Positions 16,888-25,859 are shown, counted from the stretch's first letter. The stretch: 32,292 bases of DNA from Bradyrhizobium elkanii WSM2783 (GCF_000472865.1 NZ_AXAP01000092.1:286-32577); one strand, 5' to 3'. A program made the numbers and translations. Notes: generated by a model not told the origin, from the letters alone.

Positions 16888-18306
16888 CTATGCCGGCAAG
16901 AGACCGGACTTTGCCCTTCGCCGATACGCGGGGATCGATCCGTCGTGCGCGTTGGTTGAATCCTGCCGTGGGCGAATGTCCCATATCATCTCAGCTCGCA
17001 GTCCTGATGTGTCAATCCGGTTACGTAGGCTCAGCCGGGCACCGCCCGTCTTTAGTGCCAGGGTGACAATGGACAGGCCCAACCCACTCCCGAGAGGGCT
17101 CTTGTTGCGGCCTCGGAAGAAACGCTCGGCGACCAGCTTGAGTTCGTCTTCGGGAATGCCAGGACCAGTATCTTCAACAAAGACAGTTACGCCACCATCG
17201 GTGACCTGGGAAGACCAGCGAATTGTCCCGCCTTGCGGCATATGGCGGACCGCGTTCTCATGCAGATTCCGAACGGCAAGGACCAGGGCCTCCCGGTTCG
17301 TGGTGACGAACGTATTCCTCAATACCGGATCGATGGTGACATCCACTCCCCTGTCGGATGGGGAGAGCGTATCGAGGACCTCCTGCACGACAACGCCCAC
17401 ATGCACCGACTTCATCGCCGCCTCACGTCCGGAGTCGAGCCTGGCGATGGTCAGTAACTGTCGCACGAGCCGGCTCGTGCGGTCGACCGAGAACACCATT
17501 TGACGAAGTGCTGCGTTCCGCGCGCTCTCGTCAGGCGTGGTCATCGCAATCTGGGCTTGGGTTCGAAGGCCGGCAAGCGGCGTGCGGAGCTCGTGGGCTG
17601 CGAAGGCCGTGATGTCCCTCTCGTGACGCAGTGCGTCCCTTACTCTTCCGAAGAGATTATTCAAAGAAGAGACCATCGGCTGAATTTCGATCGGTATATT
17701 TCCAGCCGCTACCGGGGTCATATCGTCGGCATTGCGGCGCTTGAGATCTTTGGCAAGTATCTGCAACGGCCGAAAGCCGCGATTGAGACTCGCCCAGATC
17801 AGGAGAGCCAGAAGGGGGATCGTCAGGAACATTGGAGCTACCAGTCCCTTCATGATGTCGGTGACGAACCCTTCCCGCAAACCCAGGCGGTCGCCGACCA
17901 GAACCCGAACGTTCTTTGTCGGATCTTCCGCCGTGAAGACCCGCCACGTTTCGCCATTGATGGTGCGCTCGGAGAACCCCGTTCGGCTATCGCTGAGGCT
18001 CTCGCTCGGCGCGCCGCTGGACCGCGCCACCAAGCGGCCATCAAGAGACCATATCTGGCAGTTGAGCTGGTGCTCGTAATTCAGGGATTCCGCAACGTGA
18101 CCGGAGTCGGCGTCCTTTTGGAACGAGCTGACGCCGTTGCTTGCTGCGAGCGACAGGACCATCCGTGCGGCCTCCTGAAGGCGGGAGTCGAGAACGTTCT
18201 CGACTTCCCTCGTCGTACCGACGTAAATCCAGCCTGTGGCAGCGAGCCAGATAAGACCGGTTGCGACGACCAGAATAGAAAACAGCCTGCGTTTGAGCGA
18301 GATCAT
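16888..18306 (-). CDS. QseC-like sensor histidine kinase
   Basis: The 472-residue protein has TM1 (about residues 8-28), a periplasmic sensor region of about 125 residues, TM2 (about 155-173), a HAMP-like linker, the phospho-acceptor H238 in FAAHELRTPLAGLRTQAQIA, N351 in the N box, DTGPG (379-383) and the G2 loop GSGLGLS (from 406). This arrangement and the H-box sequence are typical of QseC/PmrB-type kinases. Its ATG overlaps the response regulator stop by four bases (ATGA), so the two are translated together. The sensed signal is unknown; relatives respond to metals, acid or envelope stress. Confidence 0.93.
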   Translation of the reverse strand: MISLKRRLFSILVVATGLIWLAATGWIYVGTTREVENVLDSRLQEAARMVLSLAASNGVSSFQKDADSGHVAESLNYEHQLNCQIWSLDGRLVARSSGAPSESLSDSRTGFSERTINGETWRVFTAEDPTKNVRVLVGDRLGLREGFVTDIMKGLVAPMFLTIPLLALLIWASLNRGFRPLQILAKDLKRRNADDMTPVAAGNIPIEIQPMVSSLNNLFGRVRDALRHERDITAFAAHELRTPLAGLRTQAQIAMTTPDESARNAALRQMVFSVDRTSRLVRQLLTIARLDSGREAAMKSVHVGVVVQEVLDTLSPSDRGVDVTIDPVLRNTFVTTNREALVLAVRNLHENAVRHMPQGGTIRWSSQVTDGGVTVFVEDTGPGIPEDELKLVAERFFRGRNKSPLGSGLGLSIVTLALKTGGARLSLRNRIDTSGLRAEMIWDIRPRQDSTNAHDGSIPAYRRRAKSGLLPA

Positions 18307-18968
18307 GATGCGATTGGCCTCATCCGATATCCGATGCCACGCAGGGTCTCGATCTTGGCGCGTCCAATCTTCGTGCGCAGCTTGTGCACGTGAACCTCCA
18401 CGGTGTTGCTCTCGATCTCTTCCTGCCAGCCATAGAGGCGCGCTTCCAGATTGTTTTTGGAAAGAACGACGCCCGGGCGATCCATGAGGGCGGAAAGGAT
18501 TGCAAACTCGCGACGCGACAGGCTGATGGTGGTGCCGTCAATGGTTGCGGTCAAACGTGCGAGATCGAGCGTCACTCCGTTGTACGACATGCAAGACGAC
18601 GCGCGTCCCTCCTGCCGGCGGCTGATTGCGCGGACGCGTGCTGCAAGCTCGGCCAAATCAAAAGGTTTGCCAAGGTAGTCGTCGGCGCCTACGTCCAATC
18701 CCTTGATTCGATCCGACACCTCGTCGAGGGCGGTCAGCAAGAGAACCGGAATCCGATCGCCCTTGGCGCGCAACGAAGCTAGCAGATCCAGCCCCGATCC
18801 ATCAGGAAGCATGACGTCCAGTACGACCGCATCGAACGGGTCAACCGCGAGCGCGGCCTGTCCGTCCGCGCAGCTCGCGACGACGTCCAGTGTGGCTCCA
18901 TAGAGCCCGAGACCAACTTTCAGACCGTCCGCAAGAACGACATCGTCCTCGACGACCAGAATGCGCAT
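18303..18968 (-). CDS. QseB/PmrA-like OmpR-family response regulator
   Basis: The 221-residue protein has a receiver domain with the acidic pair at residues 8-9, phospho-acceptor D51 (VVLDVMLPDGSG) and K101 (GKPFDL), and a C-terminal winged helix with recognition segment SNTVEVHVHKLRTKIG, as in QseB and PmrA. It overlaps the kinase gene by four bases and starts 41 bp from a perfect CTTAAG-N5-CTTAAG box shared with dsbD, pointing to autoregulation. It is the best candidate regulator for all the boxes listed here. The ATG at 18968 is preceded by AAGGAG on the minus strand. Confidence 0.94.
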   Translation of the reverse strand: MRILVVEDDVVLADGLKVGLGLYGATLDVVASCADGQAALAVDPFDAVVLDVMLPDGSGLDLLASLRAKGDRIPVLLLTALDEVSDRIKGLDVGADDYLGKPFDLAELAARVRAISRRQEGRASSCMSYNGVTLDLARLTATIDGTTISLSRREFAILSALMDRPGVVLSKNNLEARLYGWQEEIESNTVEVHVHKLRTKIGRAKIETLRGIGYRMRPIAS

Positions 18969-19009
18969 TGAAGCAGCTCCTTATCATGAACTTGCTGTCG
19001 GAGGCGAAC

Positions 19010-19026
19010 CTTAAGGCTGCCTTAAG
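19010..19026. promoter_or_regulatory. PmrA/QseB-like box 3, shared by the two-component operon and dsbD
   Basis: It reads CTTAAG-GCTGC-CTTAAG on the + strand. Since each half-site is a palindrome, it is equally perfect on the other strand. It lies 44 bp from the dsbD start and 41 bp from the response regulator start, in an intergenic gap of only 102 bp, so one site could serve both promoters. Confidence 0.78.
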
Positions 19027-19070
19027 GTAGCAACGTCACTTCGGCCCCCTGTCGCAACAGAAGGGGTTCC

Positions 19071-20894
19071 ATGCCATACGTCCGCACTCTCGGATTTGTT
19101 ACGCTGTTCTTGGCCTTTATCGCTGGGGGGATGCCTGCTGGGGCCGCCGGAGTCACGCCCGCCGATCAGGCCTTTCGGTTCCAGGCGCAATCAACCGACA
19201 AAGGCGGCGTACAGGTCGGCTGGTTGATCGCGCCGGGGCATTACCTTTACCGGGACCGTATCACCGCCTCCGTCGACGGCCATCGAGTTCGGATCGAGAC
19301 CCAGCCCGGCGAGCCCAAGGATGCCCCCAATTTTGGTCCGACCGAGGTCTACCACCTGTCCACGATGGCTACCGTTGCAGCTGAATTGCTGCCCTCTAAA
19401 GGCAGTCTGATCGTGACTTATCAGGGCTGTGCGGAGGACACGATCTGTTACCCGCCTATCTCCAAGGCCGTTGACCTGATGACCTTGCTGGTCAGCGATG
19501 CTCCGGAGGTAGGAGGCACGGCTACTTCACCTCAGCAGGCCTCAGACCAGAGCCAGCCTGCCGTCGCCGTACTGTCTGCCGCAGCGACGAACGGAATTGA
19601 AGCCGAGTCAGCGACTCTGTTTGGCAACGGTTTAATCTCGACGTTATTTGCTTTCCTCGGCTTCGGCATTTTGCTCTCGTTGACACCGTGCGTGTTTCCC
19701 ATGATCCCCATTATGTCGGGCATGCTGGCGCGCGCCGGCGATGAGCTTTCGCTGGCACGCAGTTTCGTCCTCTCGGCGGCTTATGTCCTCGCGATGGCAG
19801 CGTCCTATGGCACGCTTGGGGTCTTCGCGGCATGGTCGGGCGAGAATCTTCAGGCTGCCTTGCAGACGCCCACAGCCATCGTCGCGATGAGCCTGGTGTT
19901 CGTGGCTCTCTCGCTTTCCATGTTTGGCCTCTACGAGCTTCAATTGCCACAATCGTGGACGTCCAGGCTTGCGGCCACGGCGGGCAACAAGGGATCGATC
20001 GGCGGGGCCGCGGCGCTTGGCTTCGGTTCGGCCTTGATTGTGGGGCCCTGTGTGACGCCGCCGCTCGCGGCCGCGTTGGTCTACGTGGCGCAAACGGGCG
20101 AAGTGGCGCGAGGCTCCTTGGCGCTGTTTGCGCTGGGCCTCGGCATGGGCCTTCCTCTCGTCACCTTTGGCGTGCTCGGTGCCAGGGTGCTTCCGCGCTC
20201 AGGGCCCTGGCTCGCACGCGTGAAGCATATCTTCGGCTTTGTGTTCATTGCACTCGCCATCTGGATGCTCTCGCGCATGATGCCGGTTCGGCTCGTAGCA
20301 GCGGCGTGGGGAGCATTGTTTCTCGCGGTGGGAGGCTATTTCGTCGCAACGTTCATCTTTGCGGGCTCGCGGCGGTTTTCTCACCTCGCTGCTGCGGCGA
20401 TCGGTGCCTTAAGCGTCGCTTATGGCGGGGCGCTGGCGGCCGGAGCAGGTACAGGGACATACGAGCCGCTCCAACCGTTGGCTGCGGTCGGACTAGTGAC
20501 GTCCCCCGCCAATGCGACCGGTCGGGCCGACGGGTTTCGCGTCGTCACGAATGAGGCCGAACTCCAGAGCGCGATTGATCTTGGACGCAAGCAGGGCCGG
20601 GTGGTCATGGTGGACTTCTCCGCCGAATGGTGCACCGAATGCAAGCTGATGGAGCGGAACGTCTTTTCACAGGATGTCGTACGGCAAGAATTTCGTGAAC
20701 TATTGCTTGTCCGCGCCGATCTCACGCATTTCGATCAGGATAGCAAGAACCTGATGAAGCGCTTCGCGGTCGTCGGACCACCGACGATTGTCTTCCTTGG
20801 CTCCGATGGCGCAGAGATTCAGGAAGCTCGCATCGTGGGAGATATCGGCGTTTCCGGCTTTCTCAGCAAATTGGCCAAGGCTCTTCGAGCCTGA
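19071..20894 (+). CDS. dsbD: Thiol:disulfide interchange protein DsbD
   Basis: The 607-residue protein has the three-part DsbD design. A signal peptide (to about residue 26) leads to the periplasmic alpha domain with its cysteine pair C120/C126 (YQGCAEDTICYPPIS). The membrane domain of eight helices has the two buried cysteines C207 (LTPCVFP) and C327 (GPCVTPP). The C-terminal thioredoxin domain has WCTEC (C521/C524). DsbD carries electrons from cytoplasmic thioredoxin across the inner membrane to periplasmic disulfide reductases and isomerases. All six catalytic cysteines are present. The ATG at 19071 follows AAGGGG. The next gene, a DsbA/Com1-like protein, starts 25 bp downstream, so they form an operon driven from the shared TTAA box. 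Confidence 0.95.
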   Translation: MPYVRTLGFVTLFLAFIAGGMPAGAAGVTPADQAFRFQAQSTDKGGVQVGWLIAPGHYLYRDRITASVDGHRVRIETQPGEPKDAPNFGPTEVYHLSTMATVAAELLPSKGSLIVTYQGCAEDTICYPPISKAVDLMTLLVSDAPEVGGTATSPQQASDQSQPAVAVLSAAATNGIEAESATLFGNGLISTLFAFLGFGILLSLTPCVFPMIPIMSGMLARAGDELSLARSFVLSAAYVLAMAASYGTLGVFAAWSGENLQAALQTPTAIVAMSLVFVALSLSMFGLYELQLPQSWTSRLAATAGNKGSIGGAAALGFGSALIVGPCVTPPLAAALVYVAQTGEVARGSLALFALGLGMGLPLVTFGVLGARVLPRSGPWLARVKHIFGFVFIALAIWMLSRMMPVRLVAAAWGALFLAVGGYFVATFIFAGSRRFSHLAAAAIGALSVAYGGALAAGAGTGTYEPLQPLAAVGLVTSPANATGRADGFRVVTNEAELQSAIDLGRKQGRVVMVDFSAEWCTECKLMERNVFSQDVVRQEFRELLLVRADLTHFDQDSKNLMKRFAVVGPPTIVFLGSDGAEIQEARIVGDIGVSGFLSKLAKALRA

Positions 20895-20919
20895 TCACAG
20901 CCCCTGAAGGAGACTTGCC

Positions 20920-21558
20920 TTGATCAACACGATATCGCGCGCGCAGTTTCTGCGACTGGGCGCTCTCTCAGCCGCCGTTCTCATCATGCCAAGCGTGGCG
21001 TTCGCGGATGACAATGAGATCACGCGCGACATGATCCTGAACGACCCGGAAGCGCCGACTGGTGGGAATCCGAACGGCGACCTCACCATCGTGGACTTTT
21101 TCGACTACAATTGCCCATATTGCAAGGCGGCAGCAAAGAGCCTCGAGAAGGTCGTCAAGAACGATGGCAATATCCGATTAGTCTATAAGGATTGGCCGAT
21201 CCTCCACCCGACGTCCATCATTGGGGCGCGCTTGGCTCTAGCGGCGAAATATCAGGGCAAATACCTGCCGGTCCACCACGCCCTGATGGACATCCCGGGA
21301 TATGGCGTTGCCCAGGAGAAAATGATTGAGGCAACGCACAACGCCGGCATCGACGCGGCCCAGCTTGACTTGGATATGACAGCACACGCCGATGGCATAG
21401 CTCGTCTGATTAAGCGAAACCTGAATATTGCGGAGGCGATCGGTTTGCAGGGAACGCCGGGCTTTTTGGTGGGCACTTTCAAAGTCAACCAAGCCCTCAA
21501 CGAGCAGGGCTTTGTACAGGTCGTGGCCGATGCGCGCGCGCGTCAGAAGGCCAAGTAA
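20920..21558 (+). CDS. DsbA/Com1-like periplasmic thiol oxidoreductase
   Basis: The 212-residue protein has an N-terminal signal (AQFLRLGALSAAVLIMPSVA, cleaved after AFA), the active site CPYC (C65-C68) in VDFFDYNCPYCKAAAKSLE and the cis-proline loop GTPGFLVG, with the helical insertion of DsbA-type proteins. It probably oxidises or shuffles disulfides in the periplasm and may be kept reduced by the adjacent DsbD. The start is a TTG at 20920, chosen because AAGGAG lies 8 bases upstream and the signal peptide begins right there. Confidence 0.92.
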   Translation: MINTISRAQFLRLGALSAAVLIMPSVAFADDNEITRDMILNDPEAPTGGNPNGDLTIVDFFDYNCPYCKAAAKSLEKVVKNDGNIRLVYKDWPILHPTSIIGARLALAAKYQGKYLPVHHALMDIPGYGVAQEKMIEATHNAGIDAAQLDLDMTAHADGIARLIKRNLNIAEAIGLQGTPGFLVGTFKVNQALNEQGFVQVVADARARQKAK

Positions 21559-21587
21559 CTTCGCCGTTCGTCTGGGGCCCCGAATTC

Positions 21588-22419
21588 ATGCTGAGTTGCT
21601 ACTTTGGCCGCTGTCTGCGGCTTATCCTGTCTGCCTGTGCATTGGCGACTGTTCTCGTTGGCTGCTCTGTGACTGGAGGACGGGTCGCCACGGCATCTCT
21701 TGCTCCTGCGGCATCGAACACCATGGCTCACTACGCGGCGCTCTAATCGGAGAAATTTCCCGTCGATGCGATCGATACATCGCAGATCAATCGGCGATTC
21801 CTTAAGCAGACCGTTACTTATCGCTCAGCACACCCAGCCGGCACCATCGTCGTTGATCCGCATGATCGCTTCCTCTATCTCGTTCAAAAGGACGAGCCAC
21901 GCTATCCGTTACGGCGTCGGCGTTGGTCGCGAGGGGCTTGCATTCGCTGGCACAGGAACGGTGCGAAAGAAGCAAGAATGGCCGCATTGGACTCCCACCA
22001 GCACCATGATAGCTCGCGAGCCAAAGCGCTATGCGAAATGGGCGCGTGGCATGGACGGTGGTATCGGCAATCCACTCGGCGCCCAAGCGCTGTACCTGTT
22101 CAAGGACGGGAAGGACACGCGTTATCGCATTCACGGAACCACGGAGCCTGACAGTATCGGCAAAGCTGTATCGTCTGGGTGCATCCGCATGATGAACCAG
22201 GACGTCATCGATCTCTATTCCCGGGTGCCGCTCGGAACAAAGGTCGTTGTCCTACCAACCCATCGGTATAATACGCCGGCCCGTCGGCTACGAAATCCTG
22301 TTGCTGTATCTCGGCGGCTGGCGGTCCCTAACCTCGAGTGGAATCGGCGGCTTCCGAATTGGTTCCCTTCGCGATCGCGAAACCCAACACGAGTATCACC
22401 TAGTATCGCGTCCTTGTAA
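21588..22419 (+). pseudogene. L,D-transpeptidase (YkuD family) with an in-frame stop and a frameshift
   Basis: The ATG at 21588 opens a lipoprotein-like signal (LSACALATVLVGCS). The frame is stopped by TAA at 21744-21746 (likely CAA before), resumes as SEKFPVDAIDTSQINRRFLK and TIVVDPHDRFLYLVQKDE, then shifts at about 21885-21905 into GVGVGREGLAFAGTGTVRKK, and runs through the intact catalytic motif SSGCIRMMNQDVIDLYSRVP to a stop at 22419. YkuD enzymes cross-link peptidoglycan or attach lipoproteins to it. The catalytic Cys is still encoded, but a full-length protein cannot be made from this sequence. The last ~50 residues after GTKVVVLPT look foreign to the family. Confidence 0.8.
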
Positions 22420-22525
22420 CAAAAGGCTTGAACGAAACGAAAAACAAAGAGAAGCGGAGGGCTTCACACGAGCAGACGCAAGACGACGTGACGCGCTCAC
22501 TAGAGAACTAGCGGAATATCCTGCG

Positions 22526-23161
22526 ATGACAACGGAAGAGCTGATAAGAGGCCTGGTGGCAGATCGCCACGTCGAGCCTCGGGTCGATCGGCATCTGAAC
22601 GTATCGTTGCTATCGGGTACGCTTCTGGTCACCTTGATATGCTTCTCGGCGATTGGATTTCGTCAGGATATCGTCTCCGCCCTGGGAACGGTCCGCTTTC
22701 TGTTCAAATTTGCTGTTGTTGTGCCTCTGGCCGTTTTCGCAGTTGGTGCGACTCTTCGAAGGGCCACGCCTGGGTCCGACTTCGGATGGTGGGGAAGATT
22801 GCTCCCGGTCCCGGCAATCATTCTTGCTTTCGGGGTGCTCGCGGAATTGATGGCCGTTCCTGCCTCTCAATGGATGGTTAGGCTGATTGGGTCGAATTCG
22901 CTCAATTGCATGACCATCATTCCGCTGCTTGGCGCAGGACCACTTGTGATGATCATCGTTGCCTTGAGGCAAGGGGCGCCGACCAATGCCGGACTTAGCG
23001 GTGCTCTAGCCGGATTGGCTGCAAGTGGTATCGCCGCGACCTTCTATGCAACGAATTGCTTCGACGACAGCCACCTCTTTGTTGTCACCTGGTATCCCCT
23101 TGCGGGCACCATACTCGTCATCTCCGGATATTTGAGCGGGCGCCGATATCTTCGATGGTAG
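22526..23161 (+). CDS. nrsF: NrsF family (DUF1109) anti-sigma membrane protein
   Basis: The 211-residue protein has six predicted membrane helices and the family's conserved features: a short cytoplasmic N-terminus (MTTEELIRGLVAD), a cysteine near NCMTIIPLLGAGPL, ALRQGAPTNAGLSGALAGLA, NCFDDSHLFVVTWY and the GRRYLRW end. In Caulobacter, NrsF holds the ECF sigma factor SigF at the membrane, with the two cysteines essential. I chose the ATG at 22526 because it begins the family-like sequence; the frame is open upstream to 22247 but that part has no resemblance. The usual partner sigma gene is not adjacent: the only ECF sigma in the window is 3.2 kb downstream. Confidence 0.9.
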   Translation: MTTEELIRGLVADRHVEPRVDRHLNVSLLSGTLLVTLICFSAIGFRQDIVSALGTVRFLFKFAVVVPLAVFAVGATLRRATPGSDFGWWGRLLPVPAIILAFGVLAELMAVPASQWMVRLIGSNSLNCMTIIPLLGAGPLVMIIVALRQGAPTNAGLSGALAGLAASGIAATFYATNCFDDSHLFVVTWYPLAGTILVISGYLSGRRYLRW

Positions 23162-23478
23162 ATATTTGACCTGCCGCTATTTCGAATAGCAGTACAGCGA
23201 ATCCGAATAACGAGCTGGCTCGATGGGTCGGTGCGAAGCGGATCGCATCAATGTGGCGCTTCGCCTTCTTTCGAGTCACGAAGGGCACGCGATCACACTC
23301 GTGACGTCTCTATTGATTAGGGTCTCATAGGACCCCTCACGGATCTCCTTGCTGGCATCACTCTGACTGCCAGGTTGCGAGCGCCGCGTCGGCATTTGAT
23401 CAGTTGTTAAAGCCGCAGAATCGATCGCTCTACGATTGTCTTGGCGGATTTCTCTTTGATTGCTCGGCAATTTTGTTC
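23162..23478. other. Intergenic stretch between convergent genes
   Basis: I see no gene. A 6-bp hairpin (GCTATT-TCG-AATAGC, about 23176-23190) lies just after nrsF but has no U-tract. The rest is unassigned. Confidence 0.3.
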
Positions 23479-25038
23479 TCAAAATTGGAAACGCAAGCCG
23501 ACTGTAGGATCGATCGCGGACCTGTGCAGGAAGCCGCTTGCGAGACCGTTCGACACTTGTGCCCACATGATGCCTGCATAAGCGTCGAAGCGCTTCGCAA
23601 ATCTGTAATCGGCGAGGAAGGAAATCGCATCCAGTTGTCCGCTGCACTGCGACAGGCTCGCATCGGTGCAATGACCCGCATTCAAGGTAGCGGGGGTCCC
23701 GCCCTGATAACTGTTCTGCTCTTCGTGATAGTACCCGACGCTCAGGTCGAGGTAAGGTCTAACCGCATATCTTGCGCCCGTCCAAAATACTTGGAGGATC
23801 CTATCGGTCGTGAAGGAGGTGTTATTGGCGCTGGCAAGCGTGTAGCCACCCAGGATGGTCTGGCCCGCAAACAAGGGGTTACTCGGGTTGGCGAATTGGA
23901 TATGCTCATAGCCGCCGTAAAGCTTCACAGGCCCGATGGCATACTTGGCGAGAAGCATAACGCTGGTGTTGTCGGAGATCGTTCCCGCAACAAATCCGCT
24001 TCCCGGATCCGTAAGGGTTGTCGGGATTATTGTGCCCACAGATAACGGCGCTACTGAGATAGCGTCCTGAACGTAGCTGAAGATCGCATCAAACGACGGG
24101 CCGGCATAGTCCCCTCCGATTTGACCCTCAAAAGCATTGCCTGTGGCGCCACCGAAACCAGATCTAACTTGGGTTTCCGCAGCCGCGCGGAAGGGACCTA
24201 CACTCACTAGATATTTGAAGGAATTGTCGTATATCCGATTCTCGGTGTCTCCCGCGCCACCGGTGGCTCCCTGGAAGCCGATCACGGAAAACGCGCCCGA
24301 ATTGTACATGGGGTCATAGTTGAAGACACCGTCCGACGTTAGCGCGCTCTGTCGGCCATAAGTCAGGATTCCGTACTCGGATTTTAGACCGCCATAGGCC
24401 GCTATATTGAATGGCTGACCAGCTTTTGAAGAGTCTCCAAATGTTGTCTGCTCACTGAGCGGCAATCCGTTGTTCTGTGCAACGGACCCGGGTCCGTCGG
24501 AAAGCCTGCCCGACCAGGGATTAAATCCTGTTTGAAAATTGAATACCCCGGACAGCCCCTCAGTCAGTTCGACGTCTCCCTTGAGACCTATGAATGACGA
24601 GCTAAGCGCGTTCCCGGTAACACCAAGGTATTGACCGTTGCTGTTCCTGGAGATCAGGTAATTCACCCCTGCCCCGTAGGTGCTGCTCAATGGTTGAGCG
24701 TGGTCCAGGTAACTTAGGCTGAGATCCACGGCACCATATAGCGTAATGCCGTTCCAGGTCAGGCTATCGTTGGACGGTGACGCTTTCTTGCTTACTGCCT
24801 TGTAGGCAGTCTGACCGGCTGTTATCGAATCGACCGGCCGCTCTGCGCCGGCAGACTGCTTTGCCTGTCGCGCCTCAAGTTCGCGCTGTCGCTTTTCGAG
24901 ATTGGTGAGTCGCTTGATCAGCGCCAGATTTTGCTCGCGCAGCTGTTGAGATTGAGCTTGAATGTCGAAGAGTTCGTCAGCGTGGCTCGCGGTTGTTAAG
25001 GCGAAAATGGACGCCGCCGAAATAAGAGTCATCTTCAT
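23479..25038 (-). CDS. Gram-negative outer-membrane porin (OmpC/Porin_4-like)
   Basis: The 519-residue protein has a Sec signal (MKMTLISAASIFALTTASHA), a predicted coiled coil (about residues 25-65, QSQQLREQNLALIKRLTNLE) that may tie the trimer or bind the cell wall, then a beta-barrel starting WNGITLYGAVDLSLSYLDHA with repeated aromatic-girdle strands, and it ends in GLRFQF with the terminal Phe recognised by the BAM machinery. It is expected to form a trimeric outer-membrane channel for small solutes. GAGGAG lies just upstream of the ATG at 25038. No regulator box is visible in front of it. Confidence 0.92.
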   Translation of the reverse strand: MKMTLISAASIFALTTASHADELFDIQAQSQQLREQNLALIKRLTNLEKRQRELEARQAKQSAGAERPVDSITAGQTAYKAVSKKASPSNDSLTWNGITLYGAVDLSLSYLDHAQPLSSTYGAGVNYLISRNSNGQYLGVTGNALSSSFIGLKGDVELTEGLSGVFNFQTGFNPWSGRLSDGPGSVAQNNGLPLSEQTTFGDSSKAGQPFNIAAYGGLKSEYGILTYGRQSALTSDGVFNYDPMYNSGAFSVIGFQGATGGAGDTENRIYDNSFKYLVSVGPFRAAAETQVRSGFGGATGNAFEGQIGGDYAGPSFDAIFSYVQDAISVAPLSVGTIIPTTLTDPGSGFVAGTISDNTSVMLLAKYAIGPVKLYGGYEHIQFANPSNPLFAGQTILGGYTLASANNTSFTTDRILQVFWTGARYAVRPYLDLSVGYYHEEQNSYQGGTPATLNAGHCTDASLSQCSGQLDAISFLADYRFAKRFDAYAGIMWAQVSNGLASGFLHRSAIDPTVGLRFQF

Positions 25039-25460
25039 GACATCTCCTCACAAGAACTGCGCGACGATCCGCTCGCTGAAACAAAGGCGTCGGCGGGGAT
25101 CTCAAGGACAAAGAGTCATCTTCGCGGCTAGAAATTCCCAACCGTGGAAAGAAACCTTCGTTCGGTTTCACCCGCGACAGCAGGACGAAAACCTCTTCGC
25201 CATCACTGCTCGTAAGCGACAACGTCGTTGCGGTCGGCACTCCGCCGGCGGAATACCGCAGGGCGTGCTGTACCCAACCTTCTCATCAATTTGAGCGGGC
25301 AGGCGGACCTGCATCGAGCCGGCTGTTGCGGCAGGCATACGAAGGCAAGCGCCGCGGCCAACAACCTAAAGGTATCGGCGCCGAGGGAATAACGTCAATC
25401 ACATCGGAGTCTTGCTACTGAAAGGTTACACCCGCAAGTACAAGGTACGTCGATCGAGCA
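25039..25460. other. Intergenic stretch; probable porin promoter region
   Basis: About 420 bases lie between the divergent porin and the small gene at 25461. Open frames on either strand have no family resemblance. It should hold both promoters, but I cannot identify consensus elements with confidence. Confidence 0.3.
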
Positions 25461-25652
25461 ATGACCAAAGGATCGCAGCACTCACCTGACAGGCGCAACT
25501 GGGATATGCTCGCAGAAGAGGCCTTGGAGCTGGCCCGCCTGATACCCCCAGGTCAAAAACGAAATGAGGCGCTCAAACTAGCAAGCCTATTTCGATGCAC
25601 TGCCGACGCAATGGAGTCAGCTTCTGCCAAGCGAAGTAGACCGCCGAAGTAG
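25461..25652 (+). CDS. Small conserved cytoplasmic protein, unknown function
   Basis: The 63-residue product is mostly helical: WDMLAEEALELARLIPPGQK, then NEALKLASLFRCTADAMESA, ending in a basic tail RSRPPK. Short proteins with the same ALELAR-(I/M)PPG pattern and RPPK-like end are familiar from Bradyrhizobium genomes, where they are unannotated. The ATG at 25461 is the first in frame; the ribosome binding site is weak. It has no operon partner. Confidence 0.62.
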   Translation: MTKGSQHSPDRRNWDMLAEEALELARLIPPGQKRNEALKLASLFRCTADAMESASAKRSRPPK

Positions 25653-25842
25653 CGTGACGACTGTGTTTCCTGATGATCGAGGGCGATCAGCGCCAACGCG
25701 TGAGCCACGCGTTCAAAAAGTAAGCGCGCTTCATGGGATCGCTGAAGACGAAGATGGAATCAGAAGTCACAAGCGCGATCCGGCACAATGGTTCTGCCAG
25801 GAAATCTAGACATCAACGCTTCGTGAAGATGAACTTCATGGT
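25653..25842. other. Short stretch before box 4, nothing recognised
   Basis: No frame here looks coding. It leads into the direct-repeat box at 25843. Confidence 0.25.
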
Positions 25843-25859
25843 CTTAAGGCTGGCTTAAG
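25843..25859 (+). promoter_or_regulatory. PmrA/QseB-like box 4, upstream of a decayed small gene
   Basis: It reads CTTAAG-GCTGG-CTTAAG, a perfect direct repeat. The spacer GCTGG is the same as in box 6 (28908-28924). The next start-like codon is the GTG at 25925. Confidence 0.72.

Noticed and set aside
17500..18393. 297-codon + strand open frame
   Set aside because: It lies opposite the histidine kinase gene and has no family-like sequence; a shadow of a GC-rich gene.
20408..20424. Box-like CTTAAG-CGTCG-CTTATG
   Set aside because: It lies inside the dsbD coding sequence, in the membrane domain, far from any start, and has a mismatch in a core base; most likely chance.
21801..21806. Single CTTAAG half-site
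   Set aside because: There is no second half at 11-bp spacing and it is within the L,D-transpeptidase pseudogene.
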